Notes under the pieces: model-generated | What the model saw: the letters and a program-made list of their open reading frames with translations, nothing else | Databases searched by the model: none | What the model was told of the DNA's origin: nothing | Made by a program: the position numbers and the translations under genes | Shown here: positions 1-6,918 of the stretch, piece after piece | Position numbering within the stretch: the stretch's first letter is position 1 | Layout of the letters: the number at the start of each line of letters is the position of its first letter | IMG/VR virus record: IMGVR_UViG_3300030329_006012 | Coordinates: 124,001-188,000 of that record | Reading direction: 5' to 3' (one strand) | DNA length: 64,000 nt | Source: a virus

Positions 1-630
1 AGATCTTTTATTAGAGTTGCGGCATTGTTGTGTATACCGTTTTCTATTCCCGCAAGCAGCACCGAGGTTGGTTCCTTGTGGCAGCCAACCGCAATTTTTC
101 ACAAACAGATAACCAACAAGACCTGTGCCACCATCCCAGCTAATAAGCTCCACAGGGTGCCCGGATATAAATTTACATATCAGCAGACAGATGATTGTGA
201 TTATTTCTATCCTTCGCACACTTCTTTGGCAATGCACGTCTTTTATGTGGAGTGGATGAATAAGTTTGGGGACAATGATGGGCTCCTCTTATCAGCCCTC
301 AACGAACTCATCATTGAGTATGGCACGTATCAGAGGCTGGTTGCTCGCATTTATGGCATGGATGGGGATTTCCGTGCCGGCCAGAGTGTGGTCAACGGTC
401 TCACCGGCAACCGGGGGAAATATATTTTTGTCTGGATTGGCAAAGGAAGTCATCCTAAGTTGGCTAAAACTTCGTTCGTCCACGAGCTCGTTCACGTCGC
501 CATCTATGCGGCCAACTTTGGCGAGCATGGGGATCCCGATCATCTTGGAGACAAGTACAAGGGCTGGACACACATGCACACTAAATTTATTGAAGATACT
601 AACGAAATCCTAAAAAGCATGGATTTATAA
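1..630 (+). CDS. Secreted metallopeptidase-like protein, 5' end cut by window edge
   Basis: The reading frame is open to the first base, so the true start lies upstream; the TTG at 25 is unlikely to be the start. The visible N terminus is hydrophobic and ends in small residues (FIRVAALLCIPFSIPASS), like the end of a Sec signal peptide. Near the C terminus there is HELVHVA followed ten residues later by HGDP, an arrangement resembling HExxH zinc peptidases with a third downstream histidine (SprT/minigluzincin-like). This suggests an exported zinc hydrolase, perhaps acting on the envelope. The HExxH motif is seen; the enzyme class is inferred. A clear Shine-Dalgarno for the next gene follows within 20 bases. 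Confidence 0.6.
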   Translation, partial: RSFIRVAALLCIPFSIPASSTEVGSLWQPTAIFHKQITNKTCATIPANKLHRVPGYKFTYQQTDDCDYFYPSHTSLAMHVFYVEWMNKFGDNDGLLLSALNELIIEYGTYQRLVARIYGMDGDFRAGQSVVNGLTGNRGKYIFVWIGKGSHPKLAKTSFVHELVHVAIYAANFGEHGDPDHLGDKYKGWTHMHTKFIEDTNEILKSMDL

Positions 631-647
631 ACTAAGGAGACGAGAAA

Positions 648-911
648 ATGCAGAAAAATATTGTCATGGGAGTCAATGCGGCAATGGCGGCTGAAAACTC
701 ATCTGAAGAAAAGATTACCGTAAGTGCCCATCTTAGAGAGGCATTTAATGCAATGAAGAGCGATATTGAGGCCCTAAAGAGGGAGAACAGCCTGTTTGCT
801 GCCAAGGTAGAGGAAATGAGGGCCGAAAGCGAAGATCTTAAGGCTAAAATCAATGCCCTCCTTTCAAAGCCGGCCAAGAAATCGAAGGCCAAGAAGAAGG
901 CAACTAAATAA
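648..911 (+). CDS. Small coiled-coil protein with lysine-rich tail
   Basis: 87 aa, preceded by AAGGAG at good spacing. Residues 25-70 carry heptad-like spacing of Leu/Ile/Ala among charged residues, typical of a coiled coil, and the last 15 residues are almost all Lys/Ala (SKPAKKSKAKKKATK), suggesting nucleic-acid or membrane contact. I do not recognise the family. It lies co-directionally between the metallopeptidase-like gene and a small hypothetical gene. Confidence 0.7.
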   Translation: MQKNIVMGVNAAMAAENSSEEKITVSAHLREAFNAMKSDIEALKRENSLFAAKVEEMRAESEDLKAKINALLSKPAKKSKAKKKATK

Positions 912-935
912 ATAATGAATAATGTGGGTGTGGAA

Positions 936-1229
936 ATGAGTATTAAAAAACAATTGTTTGATAAGGCGCAGGACTCCTTAAAGCGTCAGCGCGAAGCAGA
1001 GGGTCATTCGGGCGATGTGCCAGCAGAATGCGAGGCTCTCGCCGAGGAGTACTGCAGCGACGTTTTTGCACGTGCTTCTCGTGGTGAGCTGAAGGTGTCT
1101 TTTGAGATGCAGGGCCACAGCATGGAGACGATTAAGGTTGTTTCTATTTTGATGAAAGAGAAGCTGGGCGATGTGCTCATATCCTTTTCTCCTCGCGGCA
1201 TCGAAGCAAACTGGAAGATGAATGATTAG
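936..1229 (+). CDS. Hypothetical protein, 97 aa
   Basis: I chose the ATG at 936 because GGTGTGG lies just upstream; an in-frame ATG at 915 would add seven residues but has no ribosome binding site. The product is mixed alpha/beta, with the run ELKVSFEMQGHSMETIKVVSILMKEKLGDV suggesting a beta-helix-beta core (only part is shown here as description: residues 56-80). No known motif. It is followed after nine bases by a GDLV-family gene. Confidence 0.6.
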   Translation: MSIKKQLFDKAQDSLKRQREAEGHSGDVPAECEALAEEYCSDVFARASRGELKVSFEMQGHSMETIKVVSILMKEKLGDVLISFSPRGIEANWKMND

Positions 1230-1238
1230 GTTCGTTTT

Positions 1239-1445
1239 ATGAATTTGAGTGTTGGTGATTTGGTGCAGGGTCTTAGGCCCTGGAATAGAGATGCGCTACT
1301 AGGGGTTGTTATAGCTGAAGGCACAGAGGAGACCCATACCTTTCAGGTCCACTGGGTTAATTCGGGGAAGAGCTCCTTTGGTTCAGCCATGCCGGTGACG
1401 TGGGAAGTGAAAGACTCCCTTGTGAGATTGAACAATGAACAGTAA
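1239..1445 (+). CDS. GDLV-family small protein (copy 1)
   Basis: 68 aa. This is the first of more than 20 proteins in the window that share a hydrophobic-Gly-Asp-Leu-Val motif near the N terminus (here SVGDLVQGL), then a Gly-containing turn followed by V-hydrophobic strands (LLGVVIAEG), a strand ending in W (VHWVNSG) and a terminal L-hydrophobic-x-L segment. The strand pattern resembles an SH3-like or KOW-like small barrel. The function is unknown. Its 3' end overlaps the next gene by 11 bases, implying translational coupling. Confidence 0.7.
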   Translation: MNLSVGDLVQGLRPWNRDALLGVVIAEGTEETHTFQVHWVNSGKSSFGSAMPVTWEVKDSLVRLNNEQ

Positions 1446-1731
1446 GAAGAGATACGACGAGATTTTGAGACTAAATGTTGAGAGTGTTGCAAATGAGCCA
1501 GGTGACTGGATCTCTCCACCGGAGAACGACCTCCTTATTTTACAAAATGCCATTTTCCAATCACTTTTCAGCTACTTCAGCATTTGTGCTGAGGACTCCA
1601 AGCTAGATCTGCAGTACGAAATAGGCCCAGAGAGGATCATTAATGCAATGCTAAAGAGGACAGAGATCGAGATCGTGGATGCCCTCATAAAGTCCTATAA
1701 TAAAAGGATTTATGGCGACAGCGCAGAATAG
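1435..1731 (+). CDS. Hypothetical protein, 98 aa
   Basis: The start overlaps the end of the preceding GDLV gene, whose last codons (AACAATGAACAG) supply the ATG. The product is predicted mainly helical and acidic, with no motif I recognise. The gene ends just before a strong sigma70-like promoter whose -35 box begins two bases after the stop codon, so it is the last gene of its transcription unit or the promoter is internal. Confidence 0.65.
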   Translation: MNSKKRYDEILRLNVESVANEPGDWISPPENDLLILQNAIFQSLFSYFSICAEDSKLDLQYEIGPERIINAMLKRTEIEIVDALIKSYNKRIYGDSAE

Positions 1732-1733
1732 AC

Positions 1734-1762
1734 TTGACAAATGATCCCACCTGTGATAGAAT
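1734..1762 (+). promoter_or_regulatory. Sigma70-type promoter
   Basis: TTGACA at 1734-1739, 17-base spacer, TAGAAT at 1757-1762. The expected start of transcription is near 1769, leaving a 13-base leader before the ATG at 1782 that contains an AGGAG site. This also shows that the TTG at 1734, which is in frame with the downstream gene, is promoter and not a start codon. Confidence 0.8.
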
Positions 1763-1781
1763 AGCTTTTTTAGGAGTTTAT

Positions 1782-2432
1782 ATGACAAAAGACCGGCTAG
1801 ACAGTCTGATTGAGAAAAAACAAGAAGAAGAGGATGGGGACACCATCTCTTTCCTTGAGTCCCTTAAAGCTAATCTTGAGAAATGGGGGCGCCTTACTGA
1901 AAAACAAATGGCCGCATTTGAAAGGATCGAGTATCTTGCTTCTGATGAGGGAAAAAAATATGTTGAGGATTGGCGAAAAGAGTATGTAGAAAATCTAATG
2001 CCATCTGCCCTTATTTGCGCGAGGTATTATTTGGCTAACCCTCCATATTTTAATGATATTGCAAACAAAATCATTGCCAACCCATCATTTGTGCCTACTG
2101 AAAAACAATACCGAGCACTCTGCGAAAACAAGTATGCCACGAAGGTGCTGGCGGAAGCAAGAAGAGAGCCAAAATATGAAAATGGAGACATCGTACAAAT
2201 AAGAGAAGCACAGGCAATGCCTTATCACCTTTACCCGATTAAAGGCAAACCCTCAGTGGTTATCAGCAACAAGACGGGCATCGTAACTACGCATGCCCAA
2301 GGTGCAAAAGTTTATAAAATTCTACCATTTGGACAATCACAAATGTTTGAATGTCAAGAAAGATACCTGAAAGGCTTCAGGGATCCACAACGCTCCTCAC
2401 CGGGAGCAAAGGAGGAAGACAATGAACAGTGA
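1782..2432 (+). CDS. Helical protein with C-terminal GDIV domain
   Basis: 216 aa. The start is the ATG at 1782, which has AGGAG eight bases upstream and a promoter behind it. Residues 1-130 are helical and charged and contain a repeated TEKQ motif. Residues 135-200 (from ENGDIVQI to ERYLKG) match the layout of the small GDLV proteins: GD-hydrophobic-V, a long loop, SVVISNKTG, VYKILPFG and a final L. It therefore looks like a fusion of a helical module to the family domain. Function unknown. Confidence 0.7.
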   Translation: MTKDRLDSLIEKKQEEEDGDTISFLESLKANLEKWGRLTEKQMAAFERIEYLASDEGKKYVEDWRKEYVENLMPSALICARYYLANPPYFNDIANKIIANPSFVPTEKQYRALCENKYATKVLAEARREPKYENGDIVQIREAQAMPYHLYPIKGKPSVVISNKTGIVTTHAQGAKVYKILPFGQSQMFECQERYLKGFRDPQRSSPGAKEEDNEQ

Positions 2433-2547
2433 AATGATGAAAGCTCTTAGAGAGTCTGCTATCACTACTTTGGCAAAAGGCGCCGATATCGCTTTTAAGA
2501 CTGCAGTTGTAGTTTTGACGTTAAAGTTTTTAGGCATTCTTCAATAA
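2422..2547 (+). CDS. 41-aa single-pass membrane microprotein
   Basis: Starts at the ATG at 2422 inside the end of the previous gene, with GGAGG a few bases upstream, and stops one base before the next ATG. The product has a charged N terminus and an 18-residue hydrophobic helix (AFKTAVVVLTLKFLGIL) at its C terminus. Coding status rests on the ribosome site and tight packing; no family known. Confidence 0.6.
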   Translation: MNSEMMKALRESAITTLAKGADIAFKTAVVVLTLKFLGILQ

Positions 2548-2548
2548 G

Positions 2549-2797
2549 ATGAAGACAGTAATTCATGTCAACCAGAATAAGATTCGCCAGAACACTAAGG
2601 CTGATCTGTGCGATCTTGTTCCGGTTTTAACAGTAAAAACATATAAATCTAACGAATACGGTTACGAGGCCATAATTAAAGATGATGAGGGCAACCATGT
2701 TGCTAAGGTTATTTATTCCCCACATAAGCCACTCTCTTGTGGCGCACGAGTGTGGATTGAAACAAAAAATGAAGTGGAGGTGATTAAAGATGTCTGA
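2549..2797 (+). CDS. Conserved phage-type small beta protein
   Basis: 82 aa. The N terminus (TVIHVNQNKIRQN), a central LTVKTYKSNEYGYE and the end of the core (PLSCGARVWIET) resemble a small protein I recall from marine phages and some bacteria, whose function is not established. All strands and turns; probably a compact beta fold. Overlaps the next gene by eight bases. The family resemblance is from memory and not verified. Confidence 0.65.
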   Translation: MKTVIHVNQNKIRQNTKADLCDLVPVLTVKTYKSNEYGYEAIIKDDEGNHVAKVIYSPHKPLSCGARVWIETKNEVEVIKDV

Positions 2798-2996
2798 GGA
2801 AAACAAAAAACTCTTTACGATAACAGCGGCTCGAAAATCAGAAGAGGGTGTAGAGCTTGATTTTGATTTGTCAGAGGAGTTTGTAGAGCGTTTCAAGAAA
2901 GAACAGAATTTAAAGAAATGGTCCAAGAAGAGGTTTGATGAATGGGTGACTCAAAATATTGATGTCCTCCTTAAGCTCTTAGAAGAGAACAAGTAG
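2790..2996 (+). CDS. Hypothetical acidic protein, 68 aa
   Basis: The ATG lies in the end of the previous gene (GTGATTAAAGATG, with GGAGGTG upstream). The sequence is rich in Glu and Lys, with a short beta segment (LFTITAARKSEEGVELDF) followed by two helices. No motif recognised. It ends four bases before a GDLI-family gene. Confidence 0.65.
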   Translation: MSEENKKLFTITAARKSEEGVELDFDLSEEFVERFKKEQNLKKWSKKRFDEWVTQNIDVLLKLLEENK

Positions 2997-2999
2997 AAG

Positions 3000-3233
3000 A
3001 TGACAAGACACCGCTTTAAAGTCGGCGATTTGATTCGGATGTGCACCACCACTGAGGAGACGAGTATTCAGCCAGAGGACATTGAGTGGTGCTATGGTAT
3101 TTATGTCGCCTCCGTCGAAGAGGAGCGTCCCTATGATGGTTTCTGTGGACACACAGAGAGGTACGACAGAATTTTACACAACGGCCGCTTTATGAATTTT
3201 GATCACTACTGGCACATAGAAAGGATATCCTAA
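3000..3233 (+). CDS. GDLV-family small protein (VGDLI variant)
   Basis: 77 aa with FKVGDLIRM at the N terminus, then a WCYGIYVASV strand in the position where other members have G-hydrophobic-V, and a terminal H-W-hydrophobic-I element (YWHIERIS). Its stop overlaps the start of the next small gene (TAATG). No function known. Confidence 0.65.
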   Translation: MTRHRFKVGDLIRMCTTTEETSIQPEDIEWCYGIYVASVEEERPYDGFCGHTERYDRILHNGRFMNFDHYWHIERIS

Positions 3234-3403
3234 TGTCTGACGCCGAACGAAAAGCCTTCGATACCATGATTGGCCACCACATTAAATCTTTTACTCAAGA
3301 CGACGAGCACAAGCGGGAATTCCACCGCGAAATGTACGAAGTAACCAAGCATGTCTTATGGGACTTGCAGGAAGAAAAGAAGACAAATGATAAAAACCCT
3401 TGA
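3233..3403 (+). CDS. Hypothetical helical protein, 56 aa
   Basis: Starts at the ATG overlapping the previous stop codon (CCTAATG). Product is charged and helical (motif MIGHHIKSFTQDDEHK) with no recognised domain. Its last 17 bases overlap the start of the lytic transglycosylase gene in another frame, so the two are probably translationally coupled. Confidence 0.55.
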   Translation: MSDAERKAFDTMIGHHIKSFTQDDEHKREFHREMYEVTKHVLWDLQEEKKTNDKNP

Positions 3404-3836
3404 ATATGGTGCTTTCACCATCATGCTTGCTTTCACCAGTGTGCAGGAGAAGATGATTGAGGAGGTGACACCTATCATCGTGGAAGAGTCCCTCGCCAAT
3501 GGCTTAGAGCCCGAACTCGTCGCTGCAGTTATTCAGGTGGAGAGCTCATGGTATCCGAAGGCCGAAAGCAAAGCTGGTGCATGCGGCTTGATGCAGGTGA
3601 TCCCCAAGTGGAATCCTAAGCCAGATGGCTCGCTCTACACTTGCGACGAATTAAAAGATCCGGCAACCAATATTAAGGCCGGAACAGCAGCACTGGCTCG
3701 GTGGATGCGAAGAGCGTCTGGAGACAAATACCTGGCCCTGTGTGCCTATAACGCAGGAAACACCTGCTTCAAGAAGTTGCGAATGAACTACGTCCGACGA
3801 GTGATGAATGTATATCACTCAATTGTGAGAAAATAA
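3387..3836 (+). CDS. Lytic transglycosylase (SLT family)
   Basis: 149 aa. Cleaves peptidoglycan between N-acetylmuramic acid and N-acetylglucosamine. Visible motifs in order: the catalytic glutamate in IQVESSWYPKA, the GLMQVIPKW segment and ALCAYNAG, all canonical for the Slt70 goose-lysozyme-like fold. I chose the ATG at 3387 over the one at 3351, because the region before it overlaps the preceding gene and 3387 gives a short hydrophobic N terminus (LEYGAFTIMLAFTSV) that could serve as export signal or anchor. It may act in lysis, or in local wall opening if packaged in the tail. It is a single compact domain, smaller than cellular Slt. Confidence 0.9.
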   Translation: MIKTLEYGAFTIMLAFTSVQEKMIEEVTPIIVEESLANGLEPELVAAVIQVESSWYPKAESKAGACGLMQVIPKWNPKPDGSLYTCDELKDPATNIKAGTAALARWMRRASGDKYLALCAYNAGNTCFKKLRMNYVRRVMNVYHSIVRK

Positions 3837-3857
3837 AACTCTATACGATTGTCCATA

Positions 3858-3865
3858 ACTACTTA
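3858..3865 (+). promoter_or_regulatory. ACTAYTTA intergenic motif (copy 1)
   Basis: ACTACTTA lies nine bases before the ATG of the APS kinase gene. The following bases (TTATTGTTATG) closely match those after the copy at 44724. One of six intergenic occurrences; possible phage-specific promoter element, direction not proven. Confidence 0.4.
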
Positions 3866-3873
3866 TTATTGTT

Positions 3874-4599
3874 ATGGAAAGTAGGTGGAGAACACTGGTA
3901 AAATCTATTAGCTGGAAAGCGTCCGCGTTTTTCAACCTTACGGCATTGACTTTTTACCAGACAGGATCTATAAAGAAGGCTTTAGGTACTTCGGCTGTTT
4001 ATCAACTATTTAGTTTTGTATTATACAATTTACACGAGAGGGCTTGGACGATGATTTCATGGGGAAAGAAAAAAGGATTATTTATTCAGATGACAGGACT
4101 ATCAGGGTCTGGAAAATCAACCATTGCACAAGAGGTAGCTAACATACTGCGTAAGAAAAATTACAATGTTGAAGTGATAGATGGCGATTATTATCGGCAA
4201 AACTTGTGCAAAGATCTGGGCTTTTCTAAGGAAGATAGGAACGAGAATATCCGAAGGCTCGGATTTGTAGGGAATGTCCTTTCGAAGAATGGCGTAATCT
4301 GCCTAATGTCGGCCATCAATCCCTATGAGGACATCCGCAAGGAGCTCCGCCAAATGGGGGGCAACGTAAAAACTGTTTATGTCAAGGCCCCACTGGATGT
4401 TTTAAAGGAAAGAGATCCCAAGGGACTCTACCACAAGGCCCTTTTGCCAGATGATCACCCTGAGAAGATCAAAAACTTTACAGGTATTTCAGACCCCTTT
4501 GATTCACCGCTCGTTTGTGACTTGACTATTGACACAGAACATGATACAATTGAACAGTCGGCAAAGAAATTATATAAGTTTATAATGAAAAACACCTGA
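3874..4599 (+). CDS. cysC: DUF2061-APS kinase fusion
   Basis: 241 aa. Residues 1-62 match DUF2061, a short two-helix membrane domain (SWKASAFFNL, YQTGSIKKAL, ending in LHERAW). Residues 70-241 are an adenylylsulfate kinase: P-loop GLSGSGKST, the IDGDYYRQNLCKDLGFS segment, EDRNENIRR and the DPKGLYHKA loop. APS kinase phosphorylates adenylylsulfate to PAPS, the sulfate donor for sulfotransferases. The fusion would tether PAPS synthesis to the membrane. Two sulfotransferase-like genes occur at 57.1-58.4 kb, which gives this enzyme a plausible customer. No ATP sulfurylase is visible here, so APS would come from the host. Confidence 0.9.
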   Translation: MESRWRTLVKSISWKASAFFNLTALTFYQTGSIKKALGTSAVYQLFSFVLYNLHERAWTMISWGKKKGLFIQMTGLSGSGKSTIAQEVANILRKKNYNVEVIDGDYYRQNLCKDLGFSKEDRNENIRRLGFVGNVLSKNGVICLMSAINPYEDIRKELRQMGGNVKTVYVKAPLDVLKERDPKGLYHKALLPDDHPEKIKNFTGISDPFDSPLVCDLTIDTEHDTIEQSAKKLYKFIMKNT

Positions 4600-4623
4600 T
4601 CGCACACCGAGAGAGGAGAAACA

Positions 4624-4719
4624 ATGAAACATACCGTGCTAGACATTATAGTGTGGACAGTTTCTGCACTGTTCGTGACGGGAATGTTTTTGCTTAGTAT
4701 ATTATCATACGTTGAATAG
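4624..4719 (+). CDS. 31-aa membrane microprotein
   Basis: ATG at 4624 with GAGGAG upstream. The product is almost entirely one hydrophobic helix (IIVWTVSALFVTGMFLLSIL). It lies between cysC and the promoter of the Hsp20 gene. Coding is inferred from the ribosome site and the composition. Confidence 0.55.
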   Translation: MKHTVLDIIVWTVSALFVTGMFLLSILSYVE

Positions 4720-4722
4720 CTC

Positions 4723-4750
4723 TTGACGCTTGCAAATGGGTGTGTATATT
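4723..4750 (+). promoter_or_regulatory. Sigma70-type promoter for hsp20
   Basis: TTGACG at 4723-4728, 16-base spacer, TATATT at 4745-4750. It gives a leader of about 60 bases before the Hsp20 start, which holds AAAGGAG. Confidence 0.65.
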
Positions 4751-4816
4751 ATTGTTATGTCGCCAATTGTGGGGCATATTAACCAAGTCATAACTTGCTT
4801 ATAAAGGAGAATAAAT

Positions 4817-5245
4817 ATGACTAATTCTATGATTAAACGAAACCACTACTTCCCGTCAATTATGGGGCGGAGCGTCCTTGATCAGTTTTTTGATCAGGTA
4901 TTTGATGACTCTTTGTTCCGGCGCTCGACTGAGGGTTATCCATTGACTGATATTTACAAAACTGATGAAGGAGATCAGGTGATTGAGATGGCTCTTGCTG
5001 GGTTTTCGAAAGAAGATTTAAATATCGAAGTCAAAGATAACTCTATAACAATTACGTGCGAGAAAACGACAGAGGGAGAAGTTTCCACGCGAAAGATTGC
5101 CAGACGTTCTTTTGCGAAGTCTTTTGTTGATTACAACAGCGAACTGAACATGAAGAACGCATTGGCGTCTTTTGATAACGGCTTGTTAAAGATCAGCATT
5201 CCTCAAGTAGAGGAGGCCAAGCCTACTGTTATTGATATTAAGTAG
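4817..5245 (+). CDS. Small heat shock protein Hsp20
   Basis: 142 aa, IbpA-like. The alpha-crystallin domain runs from about residue 35 to 125: the YPLTDIYKTDEGD strand, MALAGFSKEDLNIEV, ITITCEK, and the conserved late motif DNGLLKISIP (family GLLxIxIP). The N terminus has the SVLDQFFDQVFDD type segment. Holds unfolding proteins for refolding. I know Hsp20 genes from T4-like marine phages, where a role in virion assembly is suspected. It has its own promoter and a good AAAGGAG site. Confidence 0.93.
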   Translation: MTNSMIKRNHYFPSIMGRSVLDQFFDQVFDDSLFRRSTEGYPLTDIYKTDEGDQVIEMALAGFSKEDLNIEVKDNSITITCEKTTEGEVSTRKIARRSFAKSFVDYNSELNMKNALASFDNGLLKISIPQVEEAKPTVIDIK

Positions 5246-5253
5246 GAGAGGCT

Positions 5254-5430
5254 TTGATTGTTTGTATCTGCAACAGATTAAACGATAAAGATATTGAGCG
5301 CCTCTGCGACTCTTGCGAAAATAAGCACGAGTTCGCAGAGTGCGTTAGAGAGAAGATGAGCAAGAGAAGCTGTCTCTCCTGCTATGCAGAGCTTATCCAA
5401 AGTTTTGAGAAAAACGCTAATGAAGAATAA
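5254..5430 (+). CDS. Bfd-like [2Fe-2S] ferredoxin
   Basis: 58 aa, TTG start at 5254 with AGGAG upstream. The N terminus IVCICNRLNDKDI and the cysteine pattern C4-x-C6 ... C40-x2-C43 match the bacterioferritin-associated ferredoxin fold, in which C-x-C and C-x2-C about 32-34 residues apart hold a [2Fe-2S] cluster. Extra cysteines at 18, 21 and 30 are unusual. It may donate electrons for iron release or to a redox enzyme; the partner is unknown. Easy to miss because of the TTG start. Confidence 0.7.
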   Translation: MIVCICNRLNDKDIERLCDSCENKHEFAECVREKMSKRSCLSCYAELIQSFEKNANEE

Positions 5431-5434
5431 TTAC

Positions 5435-5463
5435 TTTACAGGAAGCCACTTTTGTGGTACAAT
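5435..5463 (+). promoter_or_regulatory. Sigma70-type promoter giving a leaderless transcript
   Basis: TTTACA at 5435-5440, 17-base spacer, TACAAT at 5458-5463. The predicted start site, seven bases downstream, coincides with the ATG at 5470, so the mRNA would have no leader. Confidence 0.65.
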
Positions 5464-5469
5464 GACATT

Positions 5470-5706
5470 ATGGAAGAAGATAATAAGATACAGAGCCTCG
5501 AAGCAGAGGTTCGGGAATTGAGAGAACAGATAGAAGTGCTGAGTGCTAAACTGGCACACAAAAAAGAATTACTGGACGAATGTTACGCCATTATTCACTA
5601 CAAGGGTGCTTGGCTTAGTCTTTCTGATGAGAACATCAAGGGGCTCCGCAAACACAGGGAAAGTCAAAAAAAGAAAGTAGAGACAGATTGTCTTTGGGGA
5701 GTTTAA
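5470..5706 (+). CDS. Coiled-coil protein, 78 aa
   Basis: Start at the ATG at 5470, because the upstream in-frame TTG (5452) lies inside the promoter spacer. Residues 3-45 form a clear coiled coil (IQSLEAEVRELREQIEVLSA), followed by a basic tail. No family recognised. There is no Shine-Dalgarno, consistent with leaderless translation. Confidence 0.65.
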   Translation: MEEDNKIQSLEAEVRELREQIEVLSAKLAHKKELLDECYAIIHYKGAWLSLSDENIKGLRKHRESQKKKVETDCLWGV

Positions 5707-5707
5707 T

Positions 5708-5836
5708 ATGAGTTTTGAATTTTTATCAGACTTGATGATTGTAAGTGTAATAAATTTTGTTATAGTTTTTGGGGGAACCATTGGAGTTCTCGTGTTGAGA
5801 GACAAGTTCTTTCCACCAAAAGAAGAGGAAGAGTAA
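5708..5836 (+). CDS. 42-aa membrane microprotein
   Basis: ATG at 5708 immediately after the previous stop. It has one transmembrane helix (IVSVINFVIVFGGTIGVLVL) followed by RDKFFPPKEEEE, so the C terminus is probably cytoplasmic. It ends one base before the next start codon, indicating coupling with the barrel protein gene. Confidence 0.6.
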   Translation: MSFEFLSDLMIVSVINFVIVFGGTIGVLVLRDKFFPPKEEEE

Positions 5837-5837
5837 G

Positions 5838-6350
5838 ATGAATAAGTTACTGGGATTAATGTTTGCAGCACTGTTACTACCCGCCACAGCCGACGCAACA
5901 AAGAACTCACTAGGCTTCGCAGCCGGATCTACATACGGCGTGGGACTATCTTACGCCTTGGATCTCGACAGCGGCCACGGCTTCCAATTAACGGGCCTTC
6001 CCTATTGGAGCGAGGACGGAGGATTGATTGCTGCTGGTGCAAATTATCGATATACCTTTCACCAGAACGGCAGAGTGGGCATTTATGGCAGCTTTGGCAT
6101 CGCCGGAATGATGTCTAAGGACACCTACCAGAACTGCGACTGGAATGAGGATACACAAGTTGACAATTGCACCGACGTGGTTGAGGAGAGTTTTAATCTT
6201 GCTTCTGGCCCCGGTGTTGGACTTCAAATGTTCTTTTGGGAGAATATGGTTGTTCGTTTTGAGCTTCCGCTGACCATGCGCTATGGTACGGATGGTTTCG
6301 GTATCACCCCCATCCCCAATGTAGCCCTTATGTATCGTTGGGGTGACTAA
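5838..6350 (+). CDS. Secreted outer-membrane beta-barrel-like protein
   Basis: 170 aa with a signal peptide (MNKLLGLMFAALLLPATADA, probable cleavage after ADA). The mature part alternates polar and aromatic/hydrophobic residues in strands (YGVGLSYAL, GANYRYTFH, GIYGSFGIAGM, VVRFELPLTMRYG, NVALMYRWG) as in small eight-strand outer-membrane barrels. A phage-encoded barrel could alter the host surface, for example to exclude other phages; that role is a guess. The stop overlaps the next start (TAATGG). Confidence 0.65.
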   Translation: MNKLLGLMFAALLLPATADATKNSLGFAAGSTYGVGLSYALDLDSGHGFQLTGLPYWSEDGGLIAAGANYRYTFHQNGRVGIYGSFGIAGMMSKDTYQNCDWNEDTQVDNCTDVVEESFNLASGPGVGLQMFFWENMVVRFELPLTMRYGTDGFGITPIPNVALMYRWGD

Positions 6351-6661
6351 TGGCGACCTACAACAAGCTTGTAAGAGATCGTATCCCCGAAATCCTAGAG
6401 GCCAAGGGAAAGAAATATACTGTGCGCCAAATAAAAGAAGGCTTTGAAAAGGGAAGCTACCTCAGAAAGAAGCTCGTCGAGGAGACGGATGAATTTCTCC
6501 AGCACCCATGCATCGAGGAGTTGGCTGATGTGCAAGAGGTTATCTTTGCACTGGCCGAGAACATGGGCTACCAACCAGAGCACCTGGAGGTTTTCCGAAA
6601 AGAGAAGGCCGAACAACGTGGTGTGTTTAACGACAACTGGATTTTAGAGGAGGTGCTTTAA
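6350..6661 (+). CDS. MazG-like nucleoside triphosphate pyrophosphohydrolase
   Basis: 103 aa. The N terminus YNKLVRDRIPEIL is typical of phosphoribosyl-ATP pyrophosphohydrolase-like proteins. The metal-binding pattern EExxE ... ExxD is present in LVEETDEFLQ and IEELADVQE. Members of this all-alpha family hydrolyse NTPs to NMP and PPi for nucleotide cleansing; phage copies may adjust nucleotide pools or alarmones. Starts at the ATG overlapping the previous stop and ends overlapping the next gene, so it is part of one operon. Confidence 0.85.
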   Translation: MATYNKLVRDRIPEILEAKGKKYTVRQIKEGFEKGSYLRKKLVEETDEFLQHPCIEELADVQEVIFALAENMGYQPEHLEVFRKEKAEQRGVFNDNWILEEVL

Positions 6662-6918
6662 TGAGATGGTTAGTTTTATTTATGCTGGTTGCGTCCTCGT
6701 GTGGCTCGCCTCTTTCGGTTGCTGCAGATGACGACCCTCGCTTCTGCTCCGAGAACTACCCCCACGACCAGTCGCCTGAGCTGTGTGAGTCTAGTTCGTA
6801 TGGTGACTGCTGTGCTTGGGAAATCGAAGAAGGTGGCGAAACATGCCGTTATGACTATTGCTCTTTCTACTCTTCCACCCCATGTCAGTGGGAGCTACAG
6901 TACACGGAGTGTCACTAA
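6661..6918 (+). CDS. Cys-rich secreted small protein (possible lipoprotein)
   Basis: 85 aa. The N terminus MRWLVLFMLVASSCGSP carries a lipobox-like ASSC, so the protein may be lipidated, although a Sec site after AAA is also possible. The mature part has ten cysteines and many aromatic residues, suggesting disulfide bonds in the periplasm. The family is not recognised. It overlaps its neighbours on both sides by a few bases. Confidence 0.6.
   Translation: MRWLVLFMLVASSCGSPLSVAADDDPRFCSENYPHDQSPELCESSSYGDCCAWEIEEGGETCRYDYCSFYSSTPCQWELQYTECH

Noticed and set aside
1734-1781. TTG start for the gene at 1782
   Set aside because: The TTG is the -35 box of a promoter; the ATG at 1782 has its own ribosome site.
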